Assembly: GCF_040760005.1 (NCBI RefSeq)
Contig: NZ_CP099760.1
Coordinates: forward strand, 124,001 to 188,000
Reading direction: 5' to 3'
From: Pseudomonas sp. stari2
GTDB lineage: Bacteria > Pseudomonadota > Gammaproteobacteria > Pseudomonadales > Pseudomonadaceae
DNA: 64,000 bases
Made by a program: the position numbers and the translations under genes. The notes beneath the pieces are model-generated. The model was given only the letters and a program-made list of their open reading frames with translations, ran no database searches and was not told the DNA's origin. Each line of letters opens with the position of its first letter. The first letter of the stretch is position 1. Positions 8,459 to 17,260 of the stretch are shown here, in pieces.

Positions 8459-10267
8459 TCAGCCTTCGATCTCGATCAGGATTTCGCCCGGGTTCACCCG
8501 GTCGCCCTTGGCAACATGGATGGCGGTGACCTTGCCGGCAATCGCAGCCTGGACTTCGGTTTCCATCTTCATCGCTTCGGTGATCAGCACAGCCTGGCCC
8601 GCCTTGACGGTGTCGCCTTCCTTGACCAGCACATCGACGATGTTGCCCGGCATGGTGGTGCTGACGTGACCTGGTGCCGAAGCTTGCTTGCGCTTGCTGC
8701 TGCCGCCGCCGACGAATTCGTTGAGCGGCTCGAACACCACTTCTTCCGGCATGCCGTCGATGGACAGGTAGAAGTGACGCTTGCCTTCGGCCTTGACGCC
8801 GACACCGGTGATGTCCACGCGGTAGGTTTCGCCGTGAACGTCGATGACGAATTCGGTCGGTACGCCTTCGCCGCCGGCCGAAGCCACCTTGCCCGCTTCC
8901 GGGATTGGCAGCAGCACTTCCGGGGTGAGGGTGCCGGCAGCACGTTCTTCGAGGAACTTGCGGCCGATGTCCGGGAACATGGCGAAGGTCAGCACGTCTT
9001 CTTCAGACGTGGCCAGTGCACCGATATCGGCACGCAGCTTGGTCATTTCCGGCTTGAGCAGGTCGGCCGGACGTACGTCGATGACCTCTTCGCTGCCGAT
9101 AGCCTGGCGACGCAGCTTCTCGTTCACGGTGCCCGGCGCCTTGCCGTAGCCACCCTGCAGGTAGAGCTTCACCTCGTTGGTGATGGTCTTGTAACGCTCG
9201 CCAGCCAGCACGTTGAAGAACGCCTGGGTGCCGACGATCTGCGAAGTCGGAGTTACCAGAGGCGGGAAGCCGAGGTCCTCGCGCACGCGCGGGATCTCCG
9301 CCAGCACTTCGTTCATGCGGTTGAGAGCGCCCTGCTCTTTCAACTGGTTGGCCAGGTTGGAAATCATCCCGCCCGGTACCTGGTTGACTTGAACACGGGT
9401 GTCGACGGCGGTGAATTCGCTTTCGAACTGGTGGTATTTCTTGCGCACGGCGTAGAAGTACAGACCGATCTCTTGCAGCAGCTCCAGATTCAGGCCGGTA
9501 TCGAACTCGGTGCCTTTGAGCGCAGCAACCATGGATTCGGTGCCAGGGTGACTGGTGCCGGAAGCGAAGCTGGAGATCGCGGTATCGATGTGGTCGGCAC
9601 CGTTCTCGATCGCCTTGAGCTGGCACATGGTTGCCAGGCCGGCGGTGTCGTGGGAGTGGATGAACACTGGCAGCGACTGTTCGGCTTTCAGCGCACGCAC
9701 CAGTTCACCGGTAGCGTACGGGGTCAACAAACCGGCCATGTCCTTGATCGCCACCGAGTCGCAACCCATGGCTTCCATTTGCTTGGCCTGGGCGACGAAC
9801 GCGTCGATGGTGTGCACCGGGCTGGTGGTGTAGGCGATGGTGCCCTGGGCGTGTTTGCCGGCAGCCTTCACCGCTTCGATCGCCACACGCAGGTTACGCA
9901 CGTCGTTCATGGCGTCGAAGATGCGGAACACATCGATGCCGTTGACCGCAGCCTTGGCGACGAACGCCTTGACCACGTCATCGCTGTAATGGCGGTAGCC
10001 CAGCAGGTTCTGACCGCGCAGGAGCATTTGCAGACGGGTGTTGGGCAGCGCGGCGCGCAATTGGCGCAGGCGCTCCCACGGGTCTTCTTTCAGGAAGCGG
10101 ACGCAGGCGTCGAAGGTCGCGCCGCCCCAGACTTCCAGCGACCAGTAGCCGACCTTGTCCAGTTTGTCGCAGATCGGCAGCATGTCTTCGGTGCGCATGC
10201 GGGTGGCGAGCAGCGATTGGTGGGCGTCGCGCAGGATGGTGTCGGTTACGAAAATCTTTTTAGTCAT
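8459..10267 (-). CDS. pycB: Pyruvate carboxylase subunit B (carboxyltransferase-biotin carrier; OadA-like)
   Basis: 602 residues. An HMGL-like carboxyltransferase TIM barrel with TDTILRDAHQSLLATRMRT at the N-terminus (about 1-290) is followed by the PYC/OADA conserved domain (about 300-470) and a biotinyl domain at the C-terminus with the biotinylation motif EAMKMETEV. Together with PycA it carboxylates pyruvate to oxaloacetate, the anaplerotic step. Oxaloacetate decarboxylase alpha is the sequence-related alternative, but the biotin carboxylase partner encoded 11 nt upstream argues for pyruvate carboxylase. ATG at 10267 is chosen because GAGGAA lies 7 nt upstream; the upstream in-frame start at 10282 has none. 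Confidence 0.93.
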   Translation of the reverse strand: MTKKIFVTDTILRDAHQSLLATRMRTEDMLPICDKLDKVGYWSLEVWGGATFDACVRFLKEDPWERLRQLRAALPNTRLQMLLRGQNLLGYRHYSDDVVKAFVAKAAVNGIDVFRIFDAMNDVRNLRVAIEAVKAAGKHAQGTIAYTTSPVHTIDAFVAQAKQMEAMGCDSVAIKDMAGLLTPYATGELVRALKAEQSLPVFIHSHDTAGLATMCQLKAIENGADHIDTAISSFASGTSHPGTESMVAALKGTEFDTGLNLELLQEIGLYFYAVRKKYHQFESEFTAVDTRVQVNQVPGGMISNLANQLKEQGALNRMNEVLAEIPRVREDLGFPPLVTPTSQIVGTQAFFNVLAGERYKTITNEVKLYLQGGYGKAPGTVNEKLRRQAIGSEEVIDVRPADLLKPEMTKLRADIGALATSEEDVLTFAMFPDIGRKFLEERAAGTLTPEVLLPIPEAGKVASAGGEGVPTEFVIDVHGETYRVDITGVGVKAEGKRHFYLSIDGMPEEVVFEPLNEFVGGGSSKRKQASAPGHVSTTMPGNIVDVLVKEGDTVKAGQAVLITEAMKMETEVQAAIAGKVTAIHVAKGDRVNPGEILIEIEG

Positions 10268-10278
10268 TGTTCTATTCC

Positions 10279-11694
<1,416 letters not shown>

Positions 11695-11832
11695 TTGGAG
11701 GTTCCCTTGAGCCGGTGGTACCCACGACCTGCTAGACCCAGGTCGACGCGTGACCAAATGTTTCAATCTGGTCGCGGCTTCACACTAGCGCTCACAAGGG
11801 ATTAACAAAAATGAATAAAAATTGGGTCAGGC

Positions 11833-11848
11833 ATAAGTAAAGACTTAT
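11833..11848. promoter_or_regulatory. Dyad between pycA and pycR, candidate LysR operator
   Basis: ATAAGT (11833-11838), 4 nt, ACTTAT (11843-11848): a 6-bp dyad in the 191-bp divergent intergenic region, 38 bp before the pycR start. LysR regulators typically bind such interrupted palindromes next to their own divergent promoter. Assignment to PycR is inference. Confidence 0.45.
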
Positions 11849-11885
11849 AGTCAACGCACCAGCCAGCGGCCAGAGTCGGTAGAAA

Positions 11886-12848
11886 ATGCGTAAGTCCTTG
11901 ATGCGTATGACATTGCGTCAATTGCAGATCTTCAACGAAGTGTGTGATTTACGCTCCTACAGCCGCGCAGCCGAGGAAATGTCTCTCACACAACCGGCCG
12001 TCAGCCTACAGATTCGTCAGCTCGAAGAGCTGATCGGGCAGCCGTTGTTCGATTACGTCGGCAAAAAACTCTACATGACCGAGGCCGCCGAAGCACTCCA
12101 GCGCGCCAGCCGCGACATCTTCGGCCGCCTGGAAAACCTCGACATGCAGCTGTCGGACATGCAGGGCTCGCTGCAGGGTCAGTTGAAACTGGCGGTGGAA
12201 TCCAGCGCCAAATACTTCGTACCGCACCTGTTTGCAGCGTTCAAACGCCAGCACCCGGAAGTGAACCTGCAACTGACGGTGGTCAACCGTGGCCAGGTGA
12301 TTCGTCGCCTCTCCGACAACCGCGACGACCTGGTGATCATGTCGATGGTGCCGCAGGACATGGGCCTGGAATTTCTCCCCTTTCTCAACAACCCTATTGT
12401 GGCGGCCGCCCGACCGGACCATCCGCTGGCACACATGGGGCCGCTGCGCCTGCAAGATCTCGAACCCTACACTCTGCTGATTCGCGAGTCCGGCTCGGGA
12501 ACGCGACTGGCTTGCGAGGAGTACTTCAAGGAGAAGCGCGTGCACTTCACCCAGACCCAGGAAGTGGCGTCGGCGGAAGCTCAGCGTGAATGCATATTGG
12601 CGGGTCTGGGCCTGGCGCTGTTGACTCGCCACGCCCTGAACCTGGAGCTGGCGACTGGCGGCCTGGTGGAGCTGCCGGTCGAAGAGTTACCGCTGTTGCG
12701 CAGCTGGTGCCTGGTGCAGGCCAAGGCCAAACGCCTGTCACCGGTGGCGCACGCCTTCCTGGCGTTTATCCGCAGCGAACGGGTGCAGATCAGCGCGCTG
12801 GTTGAGCGCTTCGACGGGAAGCTGCGGGAGCTGCCTGCCAGTAGTTGA
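11886..12848 (+). CDS. pycR: LysR-family regulator of pyruvate carboxylase
   Basis: 320 residues. The N-terminal LysR helix-turn-helix (RQLQIFNEVCDLRSYSRAAE, then LTQPAVSLQIRQLEELIGQPLF) is followed by a periplasmic-binding-protein-like effector domain (about 95-305). It is divergent from pycA, an arrangement conserved in Pseudomonas, where the neighbour is called PycR. It probably controls pycAB. An in-frame ATG at 11904 (MTLRQL) is a possible alternative start, 6 codons downstream. Its 3' end overlaps the convergent small gene by 59 nt. Confidence 0.88.
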   Translation: MRKSLMRMTLRQLQIFNEVCDLRSYSRAAEEMSLTQPAVSLQIRQLEELIGQPLFDYVGKKLYMTEAAEALQRASRDIFGRLENLDMQLSDMQGSLQGQLKLAVESSAKYFVPHLFAAFKRQHPEVNLQLTVVNRGQVIRRLSDNRDDLVIMSMVPQDMGLEFLPFLNNPIVAAARPDHPLAHMGPLRLQDLEPYTLLIRESGSGTRLACEEYFKEKRVHFTQTQEVASAEAQRECILAGLGLALLTRHALNLELATGGLVELPVEELPLLRSWCLVQAKAKRLSPVAHAFLAFIRSERVQISALVERFDGKLRELPASS

Positions 12849-13002
12849 GTTCGATATCCTCGGGAAAATCGCTGATTTCGCTCTGAAGCTGACGAAGTTC
12901 GAAGCGATCTTCGATGGCGCGGCGAAACTCCATGCGGCGCTGGTCTTCCTGCTGACGACGGGTTTTCGCGGCGCTGTTGCGTTCTTCGTAAGGCTGAGCC
13001 AT
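12790..13002 (-). CDS. Small PA3496-like putative envelope integrity protein
   Basis: 70 residues, highly charged, no membrane segment: MAQPYEERNSAAKTRRQQ, then an Arg/Glu-rich helix and a SDFPEDIELNYWQ region. The KTRRQQEDQRRME and DFPE...YWQ features are what I remember of the PA3496 family of small Pseudomonas proteins, named for an envelope integrity phenotype. GGGAG lies 7-8 nt before the ATG. The 3' end overlaps pycR on the opposite strand by 59 nt, so the last 19 residues are constrained by both genes. Molecular function unknown. Confidence 0.6.
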   Translation of the reverse strand: MAQPYEERNSAAKTRRQQEDQRRMEFRRAIEDRFELRQLQSEISDFPEDIELNYWQAAPAASRRSAQPAR

Positions 13003-13110
13003 TTCGAGTCTCCCAAGGCGATTACGGGAGTTTCACGATAGGCGCGAGGGATGACGGTTTGGCTTCGACGGGGTTACAGGCAGATGAAGATTGCCTTCGC
13101 CCCATGACTT

Positions 13111-13977
13111 TCAGTCGTCCAGCGCTTTCACCGATTTTGGCGACAACCGCAAGCTGCGCAGGCTGCGCTTGACGCTCTTGAGGTGGTTGACCAGGCTCGG
13201 CCCGCGCGCCATGGCCACGCCCATGGCCAGAACGTCGATCACCACCAGGTGGGCAATACGCGAGGTCAGTGGGGTGTAGATTTCGGTGTCTTCGTGAACA
13301 TCGATCGCCAGGTTGACGGTCGATAGCTCGGCCAACGGTGTCTGGCTCGGGCACAAGGTAATCAGCGATGCACCGCTCTCGCGAACCAGATTGGCGGTGA
13401 TCAGCAAGTCTTTTGAGCGGCCGGACTGGGAAATGCAGATCGCCACATCGGTCGGCTTCAGCGTCACTGCCGACATCGCCTGCATGTGCGGGTCGGAATA
13501 GGCCGCAGCGGTCAGCAGCAGACGGAAGAACTTGTGCTGCGCATCCGCCGCCACCGCGCCAGACGCACCAAAACCATAGAACTCGACGCGTTGGGCCTGG
13601 GACATCAGCGTCACGGCTCGCTGCAACTCCAGCGGATCGAGTTTCTCGCGAACCTCCATCAGGGTGTGCAGGGTGGTGTCGAAAATCTTCAGGCTGTAGT
13701 CAGCGACGGAGTCGTCTTCATGGATTGCGAACTGACCGAAACTGGCGCCGGCCGCGAGGCTTTGCGCGAGTTTGAGTTTCAGATCCTGAAAACCGGAACA
13801 ACCGATGGCACGGCAAAAGCGCACGATGGTCGGTTCGCTGATGCCAACGCTGTGGGCCAGGTCGGCCATGGAACTGTGCATCACTGCCGCAGGGTCAAGC
13901 AGCACGTGGTCGGCGACCTTGAGCTCCGACTTGCGTAACAGGTGACGTGACTGGGCGATGTGTTGCAGCAGATTCAA
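13111..13977 (-). CDS. MurR/RpiR-family transcriptional regulator (HexR paralogue)
   Basis: 288 residues. An RpiR-type N-terminal helix-turn-helix (about 1-77; MADLAHSVGISEPTIVRFCR) and a SIS phosphosugar-binding domain (about 120-255; ISQSGRSKDLLITANLVRE) are followed by SRIAHLVVIDVLAMGVAM. HexR of Pseudomonas has the same architecture and binds KDPG, but the true hexR normally lies next to zwf. This protein resembles the second paralogue (PA5438 type), so no symbol is given. No glucose-6-phosphate dehydrogenase gene lies beside it here. A dyad upstream (14039-14053) is a plausible autoregulatory operator. Confidence 0.82.
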   Translation of the reverse strand: MNLLQHIAQSRHLLRKSELKVADHVLLDPAAVMHSSMADLAHSVGISEPTIVRFCRAIGCSGFQDLKLKLAQSLAAGASFGQFAIHEDDSVADYSLKIFDTTLHTLMEVREKLDPLELQRAVTLMSQAQRVEFYGFGASGAVAADAQHKFFRLLLTAAAYSDPHMQAMSAVTLKPTDVAICISQSGRSKDLLITANLVRESGASLITLCPSQTPLAELSTVNLAIDVHEDTEIYTPLTSRIAHLVVIDVLAMGVAMARGPSLVNHLKSVKRSLRSLRLSPKSVKALDD

Positions 13978-14038
13978 GGGGCTGGACTCTTGTTATGGAA
14001 AGATGTGCTTTGGCCAGATGCCGGGGATGTAGCAAGCT

Positions 14039-14053
14039 TGTAGTTATACTACA
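14039..14053. promoter_or_regulatory. TGTAGT-N3-ACTACA palindrome, candidate RpiR-type operator
   Basis: TGTAGT (14039-14044), TAT, ACTACA (14048-14053). The site lies 62 bp upstream of the RpiR-family start. HexR operators are of the form TTGT-N7/8-ACAA; the flanking T gives TTGTAGTTATACTACATG, which matches the left half and the left three bases of the right half. Confidence 0.45.
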
Positions 14054-14127
14054 TGAATCCGCATTTTGCCTGCTCAATGCGTAACTGGATCGCCCCGGAT
14101 CAGGCGACATGCGCTGCATGTAGCCCT

Positions 14128-17001
14128 TTACCGGGGAATTTCCTGCTGACGCAACAACCCGGCCAGACCGGCAGCCTCCACCGGGCGGCTGATCAGATAG
14201 CCCTGCACCTCGTCGCAACCCTCGGTCTTCAAGAACTCAAGCTGGTCTTGTCGCTCAACGCCTTCCGCCACTACTTTCAGTGACAGCCCATGGGCCATGG
14301 CAATGATCGCACGGGTGATCGCCGCGTCCTCACTGCCCTCTCCCAACCCGCGAATAAACGCCTGATCGATCTTCACGTAATCCACTGGAATCCGCTTCAG
14401 ATAGCTCAGCGACGAATAGCCGGTGCCGAAATCGTCGATGGCCAGCTTCACTCCCAGATCCCGCAGCTGCTGGAACGTGGCGATGATGTGTTCGACGCTG
14501 TCGAGCAGCTGGCTTTCGGTCAGTTCCAGCTCGAGGTAGTGCGGCGCCAGGCCGGTTTCCTCCAGCACTTGGCGCACCAGACTGACCAGCTTGCCCTGGC
14601 GCAATTGATGCACCGACAGATTCACCGAAACCCGGATCGGCTCCAGCCCCTGACGCTGCCATTCGCAGGCTTGCCAGCAGGCCTGGCGCAGCACGAACTC
14701 GCCGATCGGCCCGATCAATCCTGTCTCTTCAGCCAGGCCGATGAAGTCCCCCGGCGGCACCCGGCCCATGATCGGGTGATCCCAGCGCACCAGCGCTTCC
14801 GCCGCGTTAAGGCGGCCGGTCGCCAGGCAAAGTTTCGGTTGATAGAAGACGTTGAGCTGCTTGTCCTCGATGGCTTTGCGCAACTGGTTTTCCAGCTGCA
14901 AACGCTCCAGCGTGCTGGCTTGCAGGCTGTCGGTGTAGAACTGGAAGTTGTTGCCGCCCAGATGCTTGGCGTGCTGCATGGCCATGTTCGATTGGCTGAC
15001 CAGCGCGGAAATCTCCCGGGCGTTGTCCGGCAGCATACTGATGCCCATCGAGGCGCTCACCACCAGTTCATGCCCTTCCACCGTCAGCGGCAGACGCAGC
15101 TTGGCCGACAACCGCGTGGCGACCCGCGCCAGACTCGACAGGTTGCCGTAGGCATCAAACAACACCGCGAACTCGTCACCGGACAACCGGGCGATGGTGT
15201 CGGCTTCCGGCAAGGCACTGACCAGACGCCGCGACATCCTTTGCAACAACTGGTCGGCGATCTCATGGCCCAGGCTGTCGTTGAGCAGCTTGAAGCGATC
15301 CAGATTGATGTGCAGCAGTGCCAGACTCCGCCGTCCGCCCTGCCGCACGCGCTGATGGGCTTCGTGCAGGCGTTCGCGGAACAACGAGCGGTTGGCCAGG
15401 CCGGTGAGTTCGTCGTAGTGAGTCAGGTAACGCATACGCTCTTCGGATTCGCGTCTTGCCGACAGATCGGCGAAGAAGCCAACGATATGGCTGACATTTC
15501 CCCGACTGTCGCGTACCGCATTCAATTGCAGCCACTGTGGGTACAACTCGCCGTTCTTGCGGGTCTCCACCAGTTCGCCCTGCCAGCTGCCGTGCTGCTC
15601 CAGCGCATGACGGATCGCGACGTAATGTCGGCGGGCATCGCGACTGCAGGGCAGTTCAACGACGTTGCGTCCGAGCATGTCGTCGATGTCGTAACCGGTG
15701 ACCCGGCTGAAGGCCTGATTGATGGCGATCAGCGAATAATTCGGATCGAGGATCACGATGCCCTCGCTGGCAGCTTCGAATACCGTTGCCGCCAATTGCT
15801 GCTGGGCCTCCAGGCTTTTGCTGACACTGATGTCGCGCCGGGTGCCGACCATGCGGATCACCCGCCCGCTGTCATCGCGCTCCACCGCGCGCCCTCGGTC
15901 TTCGATCCAGACCCAGTGGCCGTCACCATGGCGCACGCGGTACTCGATCTGATAATCCTCGGTGCGTCCCTTCAGATGCTCGATCAACGCTCGCTTGAGG
16001 GCCGGCACGTCTTCCGGGTGCAAGCGTGGCCGCAGATGCCTGAGCAGCCCGGTGACGTATTCCGGGTCAATGCCGAACAGTTCCTGAATCTGCGTGTGGT
16101 GAACTTCGTCGGTCTGCAGGTTCCAGTCCCACAGCCCCAGCTCGCTGGCCTTCAACGCCAGCGCCAGGCGGGCCTCGCTCTTGCTCAGCGCCTGGTTGGC
16201 GACGTCCAGTTCACGGCTGCGCTGGGCGACCCGGTCCTCCAGTTCGACCTGGGCTTCGCGCAACTTGCCTTCGGCACAGCGGCGGTGCTCGATTTCCTTC
16301 GCCAACTCCTGATTGAGCTGTTCACTGCGCGATTGCGCCTGTTGCAGGTGTTCGATCAGGTGCTGATTCTGGAAGCGCCGCAGCAAACCGCGGTCGATCA
16401 ATCGATTGACCTGCCACGCCACCACACTCAGAGAACCTAGCAGGATCAGCCCGAGCCAGCCCCAGCCCCGCGCCAGTTCGTCACCGCCCCAGAACAGATA
16501 GCCGATGGCCGGCAGCAAGCACGGCAAGGTAAAGGAAAGGAATGCCGGAATGCTCACGGCGTAAGCCACGCTGGCCGACAAGGTCGCGGCGCCGATCAGG
16601 CCGAACACCCAGGCTTGTTGCATGAAGTTGTCGGCCGGGACCAGGGCGATGCCGGCGCCGGCCAGAGTCAGGCCGGTCATGGTCGAACCGAGCAGGAACA
16701 TTCGGCCCCAGATCGGCTGGGCCTGACGGTCGGGGATCGCCGAATCGAACGCTGCAACCTGAATCACCCTTAGCGCCACCAGCGACAGCAGCCACACCAT
16801 CCAGACGCTGACCACGAAGTAGCGCTGCGGACTCCAGAGCAAACCGGCGCAAACCAGACCATTGATCAACATGAACAGGGTGGGCAACAGCGAACCCTGA
16901 TAAAGAAGGCGCGTGCGCTCGACCGCCATCTGGGTGGCGTAATGCTTGCGGATCACCCGGGGTTCCACAGAGGGGCCCGACAGGTCGAAGCTGAGGGTCA
17001 T
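14128..17001 (-). CDS. Membrane-anchored PAS-GGDEF-EAL cyclic-di-GMP protein
   Basis: 957 residues from ATG 17001. About six membrane helices (roughly 35-195, MASE-like) precede a coiled coil (about 205-275), two PAS domains (roughly 275-400 and 405-520), a GGDEF domain with the degenerate signature SGDEF, and an EAL domain with intact EALVRW, ELTESQLL and DDFGTGYSSLSYL motifs. The EAL half should hydrolyse c-di-GMP. The SGDEF half might still make it, since Ser in the first position is tolerated in some cyclases, or act as a GTP-sensing regulator. The longer in-frame start at 17205 would add 68 residues of non-family sequence; the chosen start has only a weak SD. It is divergent from uvrD, an order I recall from PAO1 (PA5442-PA5443). 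Confidence 0.88.
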   Translation of the reverse strand: MTLSFDLSGPSVEPRVIRKHYATQMAVERTRLLYQGSLLPTLFMLINGLVCAGLLWSPQRYFVVSVWMVWLLSLVALRVIQVAAFDSAIPDRQAQPIWGRMFLLGSTMTGLTLAGAGIALVPADNFMQQAWVFGLIGAATLSASVAYAVSIPAFLSFTLPCLLPAIGYLFWGGDELARGWGWLGLILLGSLSVVAWQVNRLIDRGLLRRFQNQHLIEHLQQAQSRSEQLNQELAKEIEHRRCAEGKLREAQVELEDRVAQRSRELDVANQALSKSEARLALALKASELGLWDWNLQTDEVHHTQIQELFGIDPEYVTGLLRHLRPRLHPEDVPALKRALIEHLKGRTEDYQIEYRVRHGDGHWVWIEDRGRAVERDDSGRVIRMVGTRRDISVSKSLEAQQQLAATVFEAASEGIVILDPNYSLIAINQAFSRVTGYDIDDMLGRNVVELPCSRDARRHYVAIRHALEQHGSWQGELVETRKNGELYPQWLQLNAVRDSRGNVSHIVGFFADLSARRESEERMRYLTHYDELTGLANRSLFRERLHEAHQRVRQGGRRSLALLHINLDRFKLLNDSLGHEIADQLLQRMSRRLVSALPEADTIARLSGDEFAVLFDAYGNLSSLARVATRLSAKLRLPLTVEGHELVVSASMGISMLPDNAREISALVSQSNMAMQHAKHLGGNNFQFYTDSLQASTLERLQLENQLRKAIEDKQLNVFYQPKLCLATGRLNAAEALVRWDHPIMGRVPPGDFIGLAEETGLIGPIGEFVLRQACWQACEWQRQGLEPIRVSVNLSVHQLRQGKLVSLVRQVLEETGLAPHYLELELTESQLLDSVEHIIATFQQLRDLGVKLAIDDFGTGYSSLSYLKRIPVDYVKIDQAFIRGLGEGSEDAAITRAIIAMAHGLSLKVVAEGVERQDQLEFLKTEGCDEVQGYLISRPVEAAGLAGLLRQQEIPR

Positions 17002-17260
17002 AGGCAACGTTCTTGTTCTTATAAGTGTGAGCATGCGCCCGGAAACGTGGACGGAGCATACACAAGCCCAACCACTTGCCAAACTGCTCCAGATCATAAT
17101 TTCGCCGAAACGTTTCGACCTCCCGTCACCCGCAAAAGCCCCGACGCCACACGGGCCAACGCCTGTAGCCGGTGACCGACCGGTCGTCATTGGCAGCACT
17201 TTCATCGGCTAATGCAAAGCTCGGTTTGCCCGGGCATGCGGCGCACCCTAGAATGCCCCG

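Noticed and set aside
8459..10267. Oxaloacetate decarboxylase (Na+ pump) alpha subunit
   Set aside because: No beta or gamma membrane subunit genes nearby; a biotin carboxylase gene is directly coupled.
13111..13977. Naming the RpiR gene hexR
   Set aside because: Sequence as I remember it fits the PA5438 paralogue better than the zwf-linked HexR, and no zwf is adjacent.
14290..16440. 716-residue plus-strand ORF over the GGDEF-EAL gene
   Set aside because: Shadow ORF; Gln/His/Arg-rich without motifs.
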